Shown here: piece after piece, positions 1 to 7,546 of the stretch
Position numbering within the stretch: position 1 is the stretch's first letter
Layout of the letters: each line of letters begins with the position of its first letter
Assembly: GCA_017999075.1 (NCBI GenBank)
Contig: JAGOBX010000056.1
Coordinates: 1 to 12,400, forward strand
DNA: 12,400 bases
Source of the DNA: JAGOBX01 sp017999075 [NCBI: Candidatus Babelota bacterium]
GTDB lineage: Bacteria; JAGOBX01
Direction of reading: 5' to 3'
Position numbers and translations under genes: made by a program
Notes under the pieces: model-generated
Told to the model about the DNA's origin: nothing
The model's input: only the letters and a program-made list of their open reading frames with translations
Databases searched by the model: none

Positions 1-817
1 TCATTTCTTTATATTCGTTTATAAATTTTTTTACCGTTATTTCTTCTTCTATCCAGCCCTCTTCAAATGCGATATTTGTATAGTCGATCAATCTGTTTAT
101 TCCGCTATCAAGAGTATCGAACCGTTCTACTGCGCCAACAGTTCTGCCGCTAACCATATCATCAAAAAAATAAGGAACAATAGAATATAAAAATTCGCTG
201 AATTTTTCATTACTCGTATTTGGATCATCAGTTTTTTTTCCATCTGCAAAACATTTTACAATGCCAGGCAATCCTTTTGTCCTATATCCAAAACCAGTTG
301 ATGTAAAACCTCTTTTTGTAAATGGATTATTTTCATCACAATTACCCCAGCCGTATATTTCTTTATCTGTAGGAAAATTATCTTTCCAAGCATTTTTATT
401 ATATTTCATCGAAGACCAATTATAATTTATTGGAGTTTTAATATTATAAATATCATATCTATATTCTATGCTAAAACCTTCTAATTCCAAACTGCTTGAT
501 TTTTTATTTAAAACCGAGTATTCAAACTCAAATTCATTATCATTAATTTTATTAATCTTCGCTTCAACAATTATATCAACAAGATGCGCTGGTTCAATCC
601 AGATTTTTTTTTGAAGGCCTTCTTCATCAGAAAAATAAATATAGTATAATCCAGCGCGTCTATCATATTTAACCTTTGTATTAAAAATTCCTAAATCAGT
701 ATCATCATTTACAGTAATCTTATAATCAGCAGGTTTTTGTAAAATTCTGCGTTCTGAAAATAACGGATTATTCAAAATTACAAATATTAAAAATATTATT
801 GAAAAATATTTTCTCAT
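1..817 (-). CDS. Secreted protein of unknown function (3' end beyond window)
   Basis: Open from an ATG at 817 through 272 codons to the window edge without a stop, so the C-terminus is missing. The N-terminus (MRKYFSIIFLIFV... to about residue 21, ending NPLFS) has a basic start, a hydrophobic core and a plausible signal peptidase I site, so export to the periplasm or beyond is likely. The rest is hydrophilic and rich in Asn, Lys, Tyr and acidic residues, with two Cys near residues 159 and 190 that could pair. I recognise no family motif. A Shine-Dalgarno AGGAG lies at 828-832, 10 nt upstream. Another ATG 9 nt further up (826) is out of frame and would stop after about 20 codons, so 817 is preferred. 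The gene lies 33 nt after the stop of the large lipoprotein gene on the same strand and is probably co-transcribed with it; a partner role is inference only. Confidence 0.8.
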   Translation of the reverse strand, partial: MRKYFSIIFLIFVILNNPLFSERRILQKPADYKITVNDDTDLGIFNTKVKYDRRAGLYYIYFSDEEGLQKKIWIEPAHLVDIIVEAKINKINDNEFEFEYSVLNKKSSSLELEGFSIEYRYDIYNIKTPINYNWSSMKYNKNAWKDNFPTDKEIYGWGNCDENNPFTKRGFTSTGFGYRTKGLPGIVKCFADGKKTDDPNTSNEKFSEFLYSIVPYFFDDMVSGRTVGAVERFDTLDSGINRLIDYTNIAFEEGWIEEEITVKKFINEYKEM

Positions 818-827
818 ACTTCTTCAT

Positions 828-832
828 CTCCT
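828..832 (-). promoter_or_regulatory. Shine-Dalgarno of the secreted protein gene
   Basis: AGGAG on the minus strand, 10 nt before the ATG at 817. Its upstream part overlaps the end of the pentanucleotide array at 831-855. Changes in unit number would alter the distance from the preceding stop codon, while leaving the Shine-Dalgarno to ATG spacing intact. Confidence 0.5.
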
Positions 833-855
833 ATTCTATTCTATTATATTCTATT
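831..855. repeat. Pentanucleotide tandem repeat (CTATT)x3-ATATT-CTATT
   Basis: Five consecutive 5-bp units, four identical and one with a single change (ATATT at 846-850). On the coding minus strand the unit reads AATAG. The array includes the TAG stop of the lipoprotein gene (851-853) and runs into the Shine-Dalgarno of the next gene. It is long enough for slipped-strand change, which would shift the distance between the two genes by 5 nt per unit. In such AT-rich DNA some chance repetition is expected, so a functional role is uncertain. Confidence 0.75.
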
Positions 856-3553
856 CAGGAAAATCAAGATGCCAATGGTTTGGTGGAGCATTTTTGGGAT
901 GACGTTCTGGGGTAACGCCTAGTCTATTACATTCTCTAATAAAATTGGTTCCCCTTTCTCCCCACAAACTCACTCCGCCTAAATCATCCACGTCAAAATT
1001 TAATCCGGTTCTATGTCCGTTATGAGGACCGGACCAATTTTTAGTATAATCATTACAGCCGCCCCATTCCAGCGAGCCGTCGGTTATATGAAATATAGTA
1101 TTTGGATAAAACTTTCTATATGCATCGGCAATATCGCACATCAAATCGACTGTTTGCGGAGTTCCATAAAAATGATTTGAATGCAAACCTACAGTTTGAG
1201 GAGTAGAACCGTCTTTAAAAAAACTTCTTTTAGACAATAAATTTTCAGTTATCCAATCTACTTTTATGGTAACAATTTTTTCAAATTTATACCCTGATGA
1301 ATTAATTTCAGCGGTAATTTTTTCTTCTCCGCTTGCTTCTTTTGAATAATATTTTGCTTCAAAAAAACCATCCGAATTTGTATATCCGGTTACAGGTTTT
1401 TGAAAATGAGTAGGTCTTCCAAGATGATTATGCCCGCCGGAATACGGAATTTCTTTTGATGTAAATTTTACTTCCATACCCGTTAAAACCGGATCCGTAT
1501 AAATTCCAACTGTTAAAAAATTCGGGTCTCCAGTCATTCCGTTCGGCATTCTGCCGAGTTTTTTTGGTTTAATTTTATTTTTATCTAAAAGAAAATATAT
1601 ATTTAAATTTTCCACTTCAATCCTGATATCCGCGCCTTGCGGTTCATGACTTGATGTCGGTGATTTCAGGTCAGTTACCCGCATAATAGTATTCTTATTA
1701 ACATCTCCAATAGCGAATTTGGTTTTTAAAGTTGACGCCATACTTCCTTCAATAACTTTTAGCAAATAAGCATCTAAAATTTTAATACTAAAATTTTCTT
1801 CAGTATAAGTTGGATTATCATTTGAATTAAGGTCGCGGATACAAATTATCAAATTTCCATACTGACTTTGAAAAAAATTAAAATCAAATACTCCGCCATA
1901 ACCTATTGAAGGCGACAATGAAACAGAATAAATTGCATTTTTTAAATTTTTTTTATTATTTTGATGAAAAGATAAAACATAAGGATTTTCAAGGCATTCA
2001 GGATTAATTTTCCCTCCATATCCAGGCAGTATTTTAGCTATTCCGATTATTGCAGGAATTCCTGAATCTTTTGTATCTGAAATAAACGGATTTGTTATAT
2101 CAAAATATTCATCTAAATTATTTCTTCCATCGTTATCTTCGTCTTCGGCATTATCGTCAATTCCATTATAATTACTGTCTTTACGCATAGGATTATATCC
2201 TAATGCAGTTTCCCAACCATCCGGCAGTCCGTCTTTATCGCTGTCAGAATCAGACGCAGAAGTTCCAAAATCTTGAGTATTAAATACTTCTATAAAATCA
2301 TTCAATCCGTCTCTATCGCTGTCTATTAGTGATAAGTCGGTGTTATAATATTGAAATTCAAATAAATCATATATTGAATCGCCGTCACTGTCATAATATT
2401 TCGGTTCTCCATTAACGCTCAATTCAAAATCATCGCTTAATCCGTCATTATCAAAATCAAAAGCTTCAGGAAAATTTCCATATTTTTTATAAATCCAGGA
2501 TTTTTTATTATCCAATGATTTGCTTTGAATCCAAAATTCGTCATCGCCTATTCTATCAAATATAATAAAAGGAGCTGCGCCAATACGCATTCTGATTTCC
2601 CAACTCTGATTTAATGAATTTTCCCTTTCTGATAGTAGATTCGTATTTGGAAATTTTACGGTTAAATCAATCAAACCCTGAGTATCATTATTCCATATTA
2701 TTGAACTTGCTCCGCTTACAATAAAATTTGAGCCGCTTAACTCTTTTACAATCCATTTGTTTTCTTCTATAGATATTGATTCCCATTCAAATTCCTGAAA
2801 CGCCAATATTTCAGTGTCAAATTTCAATGTTATATCTGAATTTTTTAAAATATTATTTCTGGTTACTCCGGATTTTAATTCGATTTTTCCGGAAATTTGT
2901 AATGTTCCGGTTTCAGACATTTCATCTTTTCCCCAAACTATTTCAGCGGAATATATGTTTTCAACTCCCTGAATATTGCGCTCTGAACAAGTTTTTAAAA
3001 TTTGATTAAACGAATATGTTCCGATCCCTTTTAGTTGTTGAACCTCATACATATTGCTAAAATAATTATCGTCTATTGTTCCTATATCCATATCGGTTCC
3101 GGCTCTGTAAATATATAAACTATCTGAAGACGGGCTTACAAGGTTTATAATATCTTCGATTTTATTTAATGAAATAGTCCTGTGATTAAGATATTGCAAA
3201 GCATAAGCGTAATCCGTAATTTTTTTCGAAATAATATCATTCCAGACATTAATTACATAACTGTCAATTCTATCCAGACTTCCTTGACCTATATATTGAA
3301 TAGCGTCAAGTTCCGATATACTGTCAATATACTCGTCGTCTAAAGTGCCATAAATTCCGTCTATTCCTTTTTTATAATTGTTTATGTTTTCAGATTGTAT
3401 AATATCTAAACCAACCGAGTATTTTAAAACATCTGTATTTGTTGACCAATGATTAATAAATTGCAGCAGTTTATACGGATTTTGAGGAGCGCGCGATATA
3501 ATACTATCCTTACTATCACCTAAAATATCATTATTTTTACCGCAACTTAACAA
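851..3553 (-). CDS. Large multidomain lipoprotein with C-terminal LAS-type zinc peptidase; apparently frame-switched OFF at its 5' end
   Basis: The body is open from a TTG at 3553 (residue 1) to TAG at 851, 900 codons. TTG has no Shine-Dalgarno and would start inside the lipobox (LSC, Cys4), so the true start is most likely the ATG at 3621, which is out of frame in this sequence (see the repeat at 3593-3611). Domains: two helix-hairpin-helix-like repeats (about 26-105 and 115-192) with GIDGIYGTLDD and GTDMDIGTIDD motifs followed by ELDAIQYIG-like helices; a beta-rich region (200-350); five or six Asp-rich thrombospondin type 3/EF-loop-like calcium repeats (364-490, e.g. DFDNDGLSDDFE, DSDRDGLNDFIE); an Ig-like domain (about 675-765); and a C-terminal metallopeptidase domain (about 785-900). 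The last has the LAS pattern HxxxxxxD (H847, D854) and a C-terminal HWH (H893, H895), as in M15/M74 peptidoglycan peptidases. A cell-wall or surface-protein substrate is inferred. It has its own promoter and is followed by a secreted protein gene. Confidence 0.85.
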   Translation of the reverse strand: MLSCGKNNDILGDSKDSIISRAPQNPYKLLQFINHWSTNTDVLKYSVGLDIIQSENINNYKKGIDGIYGTLDDEYIDSISELDAIQYIGQGSLDRIDSYVINVWNDIISKKITDYAYALQYLNHRTISLNKIEDIINLVSPSSDSLYIYRAGTDMDIGTIDDNYFSNMYEVQQLKGIGTYSFNQILKTCSERNIQGVENIYSAEIVWGKDEMSETGTLQISGKIELKSGVTRNNILKNSDITLKFDTEILAFQEFEWESISIEENKWIVKELSGSNFIVSGASSIIWNNDTQGLIDLTVKFPNTNLLSERENSLNQSWEIRMRIGAAPFIIFDRIGDDEFWIQSKSLDNKKSWIYKKYGNFPEAFDFDNDGLSDDFELSVNGEPKYYDSDGDSIYDLFEFQYYNTDLSLIDSDRDGLNDFIEVFNTQDFGTSASDSDSDKDGLPDGWETALGYNPMRKDSNYNGIDDNAEDEDNDGRNNLDEYFDITNPFISDTKDSGIPAIIGIAKILPGYGGKINPECLENPYVLSFHQNNKKNLKNAIYSVSLSPSIGYGGVFDFNFFQSQYGNLIICIRDLNSNDNPTYTEENFSIKILDAYLLKVIEGSMASTLKTKFAIGDVNKNTIMRVTDLKSPTSSHEPQGADIRIEVENLNIYFLLDKNKIKPKKLGRMPNGMTGDPNFLTVGIYTDPVLTGMEVKFTSKEIPYSGGHNHLGRPTHFQKPVTGYTNSDGFFEAKYYSKEASGEEKITAEINSSGYKFEKIVTIKVDWITENLLSKRSFFKDGSTPQTVGLHSNHFYGTPQTVDLMCDIADAYRKFYPNTIFHITDGSLEWGGCNDYTKNWSGPHNGHRTGLNFDVDDLGGVSLWGERGTNFIRECNRLGVTPERHPKNAPPNHWHLDFPE

Positions 3554-3582
3554 AAAAAATAAAATCGGAAAAATTAAAATTA

Positions 3583-3621
3583 TTATAAATTTGTTGGGTT
3601 GGGTTGGGTTGCAAGTTTCAT
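3583..3621 (-). other. Out-of-frame translation start of the lipoprotein gene (12-codon dead-end reading frame)
   Basis: The only ATG with a good Shine-Dalgarno downstream of the promoter lies at 3619-3621. Read as sequenced it gives 12 residues (MKLATQPNPTNL) and a TAA at 3583-3585. The distance from this ATG to the lipobox frame is 68 nt, i.e. 2 mod 3. Removing one 5-bp unit of the repeat inside it gives 63 nt and a continuous frame: MKLATQPNKF, then a hydrophobic run, then LLSC. No other ATG, GTG or TTG in the body frame lies upstream of the TTG at 3553 before a stop at 3665-3667. Confidence 0.7.
3593..3611. repeat. Pentanucleotide tandem repeat (GGGTT)x3 plus partial units, in the lipoprotein signal-peptide region
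   Basis: GGGTT occurs three times at 3596-3610, flanked by GTT before and G after, so 19 bp keep a 5-bp period. The coding strand unit is AACCC. It is a G/C-containing block in otherwise nearly pure A/T flanks. It sits 10 nt after the ATG at 3621, just before the hydrophobic core of the signal peptide. Unit number decides the frame: counts of 2 or 5 full units would place the ATG in frame, while the present 3 does not. This is the classic arrangement for slipped-strand phase variation, though three units is short for a fast switch. Confidence 0.85.
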
Positions 3622-3630
3622 ACTTTTTTA

Positions 3631-3637
3631 CTTCCTT
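3631..3637 (-). promoter_or_regulatory. Shine-Dalgarno of the lipoprotein gene
   Basis: AAGGAAG on the minus strand, 9 nt before the ATG at 3621. It is one of the better ribosome binding sites in the window and is the main reason to place initiation at 3621 rather than at the TTG at 3553. Confidence 0.65.
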
Positions 3638-3677
3638 TTTATAAAAAAATACAAACTTAAAATTTTAAATAATTTGT

Positions 3678-3705
3678 ATTTTACTTTTTAATAAACATTT
3701 GTCAA
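3678..3705 (-). promoter_or_regulatory. Sigma-70-type promoter for the lipoprotein gene
   Basis: On the minus strand, a perfect -35 TTGACA (3700-3705) and a -10 TAAAAT (3678-3683, 5 of 6) are separated by 16 nt. Transcription would start near 3671, giving a leader of about 50 nt to the ATG at 3621. Directly upstream of the -35 lies a 12-bp (AT)6 run (3707-3718), which could act as an UP-like element. Confidence 0.6.
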
Positions 3706-3706
3706 G

Positions 3707-3718
3707 ATATATATATAT
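3707..3718. repeat. (AT)6 dinucleotide run abutting the -35 box
   Basis: Six AT units lie immediately upstream of the TTGACA of the lipoprotein promoter, separated by one base. The run overlaps the edge of the inverted repeat at 3715-3749. Length change here could modulate the promoter, but it may simply reflect base composition. Confidence 0.4.
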
Positions 3719-3749
3719 TCTTAAAAAATTTTACATTTTTTAAGAATAT
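3715..3749 (-). terminator. Perfect 15-bp inverted repeat at the end of the glycosyltransferase/peptidase operon
   Basis: The arms at 3715-3729 and 3735-3749 are exact reverse complements (ATATTCTTAAAAAAT / ATTTTTTAAGAATAT) with a 5-nt loop. The stop codon of the metallopeptidase gene (3721-3723) lies within the hairpin. The stem is almost all A/U and is not followed by a clean U-tract, although the arm itself contains U6. It may terminate transcription or stabilise the 3' end, and it separates this operon from the promoter at 3678-3705. Confidence 0.45.
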
Positions 3750-5991
3750 TTCTTTTTTCAAATCTTAGTTTCCATTCTTGTTTTCTTATCTTATCTCCAG
3801 TTTCTTCAGGTTCCCATAAATTAATTAAATATTCAGCAGTTTTTATTTCATCATTATAATACATTTCTCGGCTTACATTTCTTATTATATCAGACAATAA
3901 AACAGGATATTGTTTCAATTTATGTATTTTATTCAATGGATATTCGTATTCCCATGACTTAAGATTCTTCCGTGAACCCTGTATGCTATAACTTAAACGC
4001 CAGAAACAATTCCTTGTATAAAAATATATAAAAACAGGATTATCTCTAAATTTTTCAAATTTAAAAGTTAAATCAAAATCGAATCTGTTTGGCATTAAAA
4101 ATATATAACTAAACTCTTCTCTGAATTTTTTATCTGATAAAACCATTCTGTATTCTTCCAAAACTGAATCTTTATCATTATCAAAAAATACTTTCATTTT
4201 TTCAATTAATTCAGGAATCTTTTTCCATTGTTTTAAAAAAAACATCAAGTCTATATATTCTCTCAAACTCCTTTCCCGCAGATCAATAGATATATTCTTT
4301 TCAAGCAAACTTTCATAAATTTTTCTTGATTCTTCAAATCTGCTTATTTCCTTCAAAAACACGGCTTTTTTATATAATTGTTCAGTATCATTTTTTTCAG
4401 AAAATATCAGATCATATTTTTTCAATGATTCTTCTATAAAATCCGTGCTTAAAATCGGTTGTTTTTCTTCTTCAATATTCAATTTTAATCCGCCTAACTT
4501 CATACATTTGCTTTTATATAAAGGCGGATTACTCGCATCATCATATTGTTTTTTAATTCTTTCATATCTCGATTCTGAAACCTCAATACATTTCAAATAC
4601 TCATGCCATTCTTTTTCAGCATCAGAAATTTTTTTCCCGAAACTTTTTTCAAAATCATTTGTTTTATACCATTTCAATATTTGTCCAGTTCCATAAATTT
4701 TTCTCAAATAAACTATAAAAGCCCCGGCAACCTCGTATTTTTTTCTGGTCGGAGAATTACCCATAAAAAATTTTATCACTGAAAAAACCTCATCAAGTTT
4801 CGTAAGACTTCCTGATTTCAAAGCAGCAGCCATATTTTTGTCGCGTTTTTCTATTGCAGCATCATCTTCAAAACCTACTGCAAGCCCTTCTACAAGCCCG
4901 CTGTTAACAGGCATTTTAAAAATATTGTCTGCCAGATCCGAACTTAATGCGTGGACAAGCTCGTGTCTGATTAAATCTTCGCTGTATCTTATAGTAAACT
5001 CAGGAAGATGAATTTCTTTTAAAACAGGTTTTACATACATTATTGAATATTCCCCTGTAATTTCAGCCATCAATTGTTCAGAAGAATATATGAACACATT
5101 AATTTTACGCGAGGGAATAAATTTGAAATGTCTTATCAGCATATACAGATTAAACTCAAATATCTCTACAGTCTGTTCCAATCTGTTATTAAATAAATTC
5201 ACGTCGTCAGTGTGAAAAATAAAATTAGTGCTTTCAACCTTATACCGCATTACTTTATCAATAATTTTTTTTCTGCCGTCAAACCCCAGTCTGTCCGGCT
5301 GAAATAAAAAAAACAATATAAATACAAATAAAATCATTGAAATTGTTAAACATCTAATTTTTGAAATAAAACTTTTCAGTTCCGAATATTTCGAATAATA
5401 AAAATTAAAACACATATACTTTATAAACAAGGCTAAAACCATTACCCAGACGCGCTGAATAAAAAAATAATCAGGAGGTTGAATTTTTCCCGAATCAAAT
5501 CCGTAAAATGAACTGCCGGATAAAAATCCGCATATCAGATTTGCCAGCCTGAACGGAGCGCAATAATTAAAATAATAAAATGATTGAAAACATATCAATA
5601 AAAAAATTATTATAAAAAATAAGGTTTTAAAAAATTTTCTTTCAAAAAAAATTCCGCTCACTATTCCAAACGACATCCCAAGCATATATGAAGGAACCGT
5701 CATAAAAATAAATAAAACAGGTTCGCTTGAAGCGCAGTTCTGCATTAAATATGTGTTGGCAGCAGATAAAAAAAAAGCCGATGAAATTATTACGCTAAAA
5801 TCCTTTAATGCTTTTATATTATGTTCTGTATACGTTAACAAGCTGTCTTTATAATATTTGTTCCCTTTAATATAGGCTGCTATAAAAACAAGTATAGAAA
5901 CCAGCGCTGAATATTCATAATTCAGTAAATTAAACGGAGGAACAAATTGCAGACTTATAATTACAGAAAAAAATATAATATTGATTATCAT
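3721..5991 (-). CDS. Polytopic membrane protein with a gluzincin-type (HExxH...E) zinc metallopeptidase domain
   Basis: 756 residues. About seven or eight hydrophobic segments fill residues 2-231. They are followed by a large soluble part with HELVH at 343-347 and Glu368 in a GLVEGLAVGFE segment. HExxH followed about 20 residues later by VEGLA is the gluzincin (peptidase MA clan, M1-like) signature, with His343, His347 and Glu368 as likely zinc ligands and Glu344 catalytic. The next segment (VAGAFIVYLRKIYG, from 421) also resembles this clan. Residues about 535-600 look TPR-like (KKAVFLKEISRFEESRKIYE), perhaps for partner binding. I do not recognise a named gene. The active domain is probably outside the cytoplasm, but the topology is inferred. 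The start ATG lies 4 nt after the stop of the upstream glycosyltransferase gene and has no Shine-Dalgarno, suggesting translation by termination-reinitiation. The substrate is unknown. Confidence 0.85.
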   Translation of the reverse strand: MIINIIFFSVIISLQFVPPFNLLNYEYSALVSILVFIAAYIKGNKYYKDSLLTYTEHNIKALKDFSVIISSAFFLSAANTYLMQNCASSEPVLFIFMTVPSYMLGMSFGIVSGIFFERKFFKTLFFIIIFLLICFQSFYYFNYCAPFRLANLICGFLSGSSFYGFDSGKIQPPDYFFIQRVWVMVLALFIKYMCFNFYYSKYSELKSFISKIRCLTISMILFVFILFFLFQPDRLGFDGRKKIIDKVMRYKVESTNFIFHTDDVNLFNNRLEQTVEIFEFNLYMLIRHFKFIPSRKINVFIYSSEQLMAEITGEYSIMYVKPVLKEIHLPEFTIRYSEDLIRHELVHALSSDLADNIFKMPVNSGLVEGLAVGFEDDAAIEKRDKNMAAALKSGSLTKLDEVFSVIKFFMGNSPTRKKYEVAGAFIVYLRKIYGTGQILKWYKTNDFEKSFGKKISDAEKEWHEYLKCIEVSESRYERIKKQYDDASNPPLYKSKCMKLGGLKLNIEEEKQPILSTDFIEESLKKYDLIFSEKNDTEQLYKKAVFLKEISRFEESRKIYESLLEKNISIDLRERSLREYIDLMFFLKQWKKIPELIEKMKVFFDNDKDSVLEEYRMVLSDKKFREEFSYIFLMPNRFDFDLTFKFEKFRDNPVFIYFYTRNCFWRLSYSIQGSRKNLKSWEYEYPLNKIHKLKQYPVLLSDIIRNVSREMYYNDEIKTAEYLINLWEPEETGDKIRKQEWKLRFEKRNILKKCKIF

Positions 5992-5995
5992 ATAA

Positions 5996-7546
5996 TTATT
6001 TTAATTTATAAACATATAAACTATATCCTATTCTGCCGTCACTGTTTTCTTTCAAAAACCTGAACGGTTTATTCCTGAATTTATATTCAGGCAGACGCTT
6101 AACAAAATGGGCGCTTATGATGTAACAACCTTCTGCAAGATTTCCCGACGCATCAACGCAGTCATTAAAATCATTATAGTTTATAGAATATAATAGCGGA
6201 GATACGGAACTGAAATGCAGCAGATTAATTTTGTCAATCTTGTTTTTCTTCATATAATAATTTATTTTATTCAAATCCTGTCCCCAATCTACGTTTGAAT
6301 CGTCAAGAAGATTAATCCCGTTTTCAGAACCCCCTGAAAATACATTAAAATACGATATATAATCAGGAATAACAAAAATCCCGCGCAGCAGTGTTAAAGT
6401 AATAATTATATAAAACCAAACTTTTATTTTTTTTATTGAATTCAAAAAAAATCCGGAAAACAACGTTGAAAAAAATAATAAAGGGATTACAAATCTGTAT
6501 CCTAAATTAGGAGCTTTCAAGGATATTGCTGTAAAATATATTGAGGCAGGTATTACCGCATAAATTAAAAAATTTTTTATTATACTGCGGTATTCATCTG
6601 ATGCTTTTTTCAATATTATACGTAAAAAAATTATTATTGATATAACCGACATAACAATAATAATTTCAGAAGTTTTATATAAAAACACAAAAATAAAATA
6701 TAAGTAATCACGGTTCTTATAGAATTTCCCGTTCAGATAATACTGGTAATCAGGCTGCCAGTATTTCCCTGTCAATCCCGCACATTTAAAATAATCATAT
6801 ATTCCTGTTAAAACATTAAAATATAAAATATTTATCATTATCACAGTAAAAAAAATTACTGCAGCAAGTTTTAATAATTTTTTTTTATCGATTTTTCTCC
6901 ATTCCGATACTGCAATAAAAACAATTATCGGCAAAATAACAAGTCCGCTGAATTTGGTAAGCAGTAAACAAGATAAACTTAACCCCAAATTCAACCAGTA
7001 TATCGCCGATGATTCATTTAAACATTTTTTCAGAAAATAAACCGACATCCAGAAAAATAAGTTAAGCAGAACATCATTTATAACCAGAGACGACAGCCCG
7101 ATAAAATTAGGCGATCCGAGAAAAACAATTGTCAGAATAGCGCAAACTTCTTTTTTGAACCCGAATTCTAAACAAAATAAAAATATTAATATCCCTGTAA
7201 TCAGATTGAAAACAAAAATTATTATCCTCGAATACGCAGTTATTTCAAAAAAAGACGATGAATTGCTTAAAAAAAAATAATTTTGATACCAGATGTGATC
7301 TTCAGATTTAAAAAAAATTTTATCGAATTTAAGATCCAGCCCAAGTATTGGAAGAGCTGCAAGCATTTTGGAAAAAGGGGGGTGTTCCGAATTAAGCAGT
7401 ATCCTGCCTGTCTTTAAATAAGAATATCCTGATACTATATAACTTCCTTCGTCAAATGTCATAGAAACCCATAATATATGGCATATCCCAAAACATATAA
7501 TTAAAATCAATGCAAAAACAAAATAAAATTTCTGAAGTCTGCTCAT
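5996..7546 (-). CDS. ArnT/PMT-like (GT39-type) membrane glycosyltransferase
   Basis: 516 residues, largely hydrophobic, with about ten membrane segments. Features of the polyprenyl-phosphate-sugar-dependent GT-C glycosyltransferases are visible: an FDEG motif in the first loop (Asp32, Glu33; the acidic residues that usually bind metal and substrate), an EHPPFSK motif (54-60), an LTKFSGL segment (196-202), a PNLGYRFVIP segment (346-355) and a C-terminal DDSNVDWGQDL motif (415-425). The family transfers a sugar from a lipid-phosphate carrier to protein, lipid A or another glycan on the outer face of the inner membrane; the acceptor here is unknown. The ATG overlaps the stop of the upstream Maf-like gene as ATGA, and a Shine-Dalgarno GGTGAT (7552-7557) lies 5 nt upstream inside that gene. 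Coupling to the metallopeptidase gene downstream is equally tight. A six-C run sits in the HPP codons. Confidence 0.88.
   Translation of the reverse strand: MSRLQKFYFVFALILIICFGICHILWVSMTFDEGSYIVSGYSYLKTGRILLNSEHPPFSKMLAALPILGLDLKFDKIFFKSEDHIWYQNYFFLSNSSSFFEITAYSRIIIFVFNLITGILIFLFCLEFGFKKEVCAILTIVFLGSPNFIGLSSLVINDVLLNLFFWMSVYFLKKCLNESSAIYWLNLGLSLSCLLLTKFSGLVILPIIVFIAVSEWRKIDKKKLLKLAAVIFFTVIMINILYFNVLTGIYDYFKCAGLTGKYWQPDYQYYLNGKFYKNRDYLYFIFVFLYKTSEIIIVMSVISIIIFLRIILKKASDEYRSIIKNFLIYAVIPASIYFTAISLKAPNLGYRFVIPLLFFSTLFSGFFLNSIKKIKVWFYIIITLTLLRGIFVIPDYISYFNVFSGGSENGINLLDDSNVDWGQDLNKINYYMKKNKIDKINLLHFSSVSPLLYSINYNDFNDCVDASGNLAEGCYIISAHFVKRLPEYKFRNKPFRFLKENSDGRIGYSLYVYKLK

Noticed and set aside
2776-3009. 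Plus-strand open frames inside minus-strand genes (for example here, 4445-4696, 7972-8250, 8570-8803, 9369-9581, 10316-10561, 11504-11917)
   Set aside because: They are antisense to well-supported coding regions and show compositionally skewed sequence without domains or ribosome binding sites, as expected for shadow frames in AT-rich DNA.
3551-3553. TTG at 3553 as the genuine start of the large lipoprotein
   Set aside because: It has no Shine-Dalgarno, lies inside the lipobox, and would discard a signal peptide that is clearly encoded just upstream in the same frame.
3552-3559. A8/T8 homopolymer as the phase switch of the lipoprotein gene
   Set aside because: It lies downstream of the TAA (3583-3585) that ends the ATG 3621 frame, so a change here could not connect the start to the body. 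It could only break a frame that is already ON.
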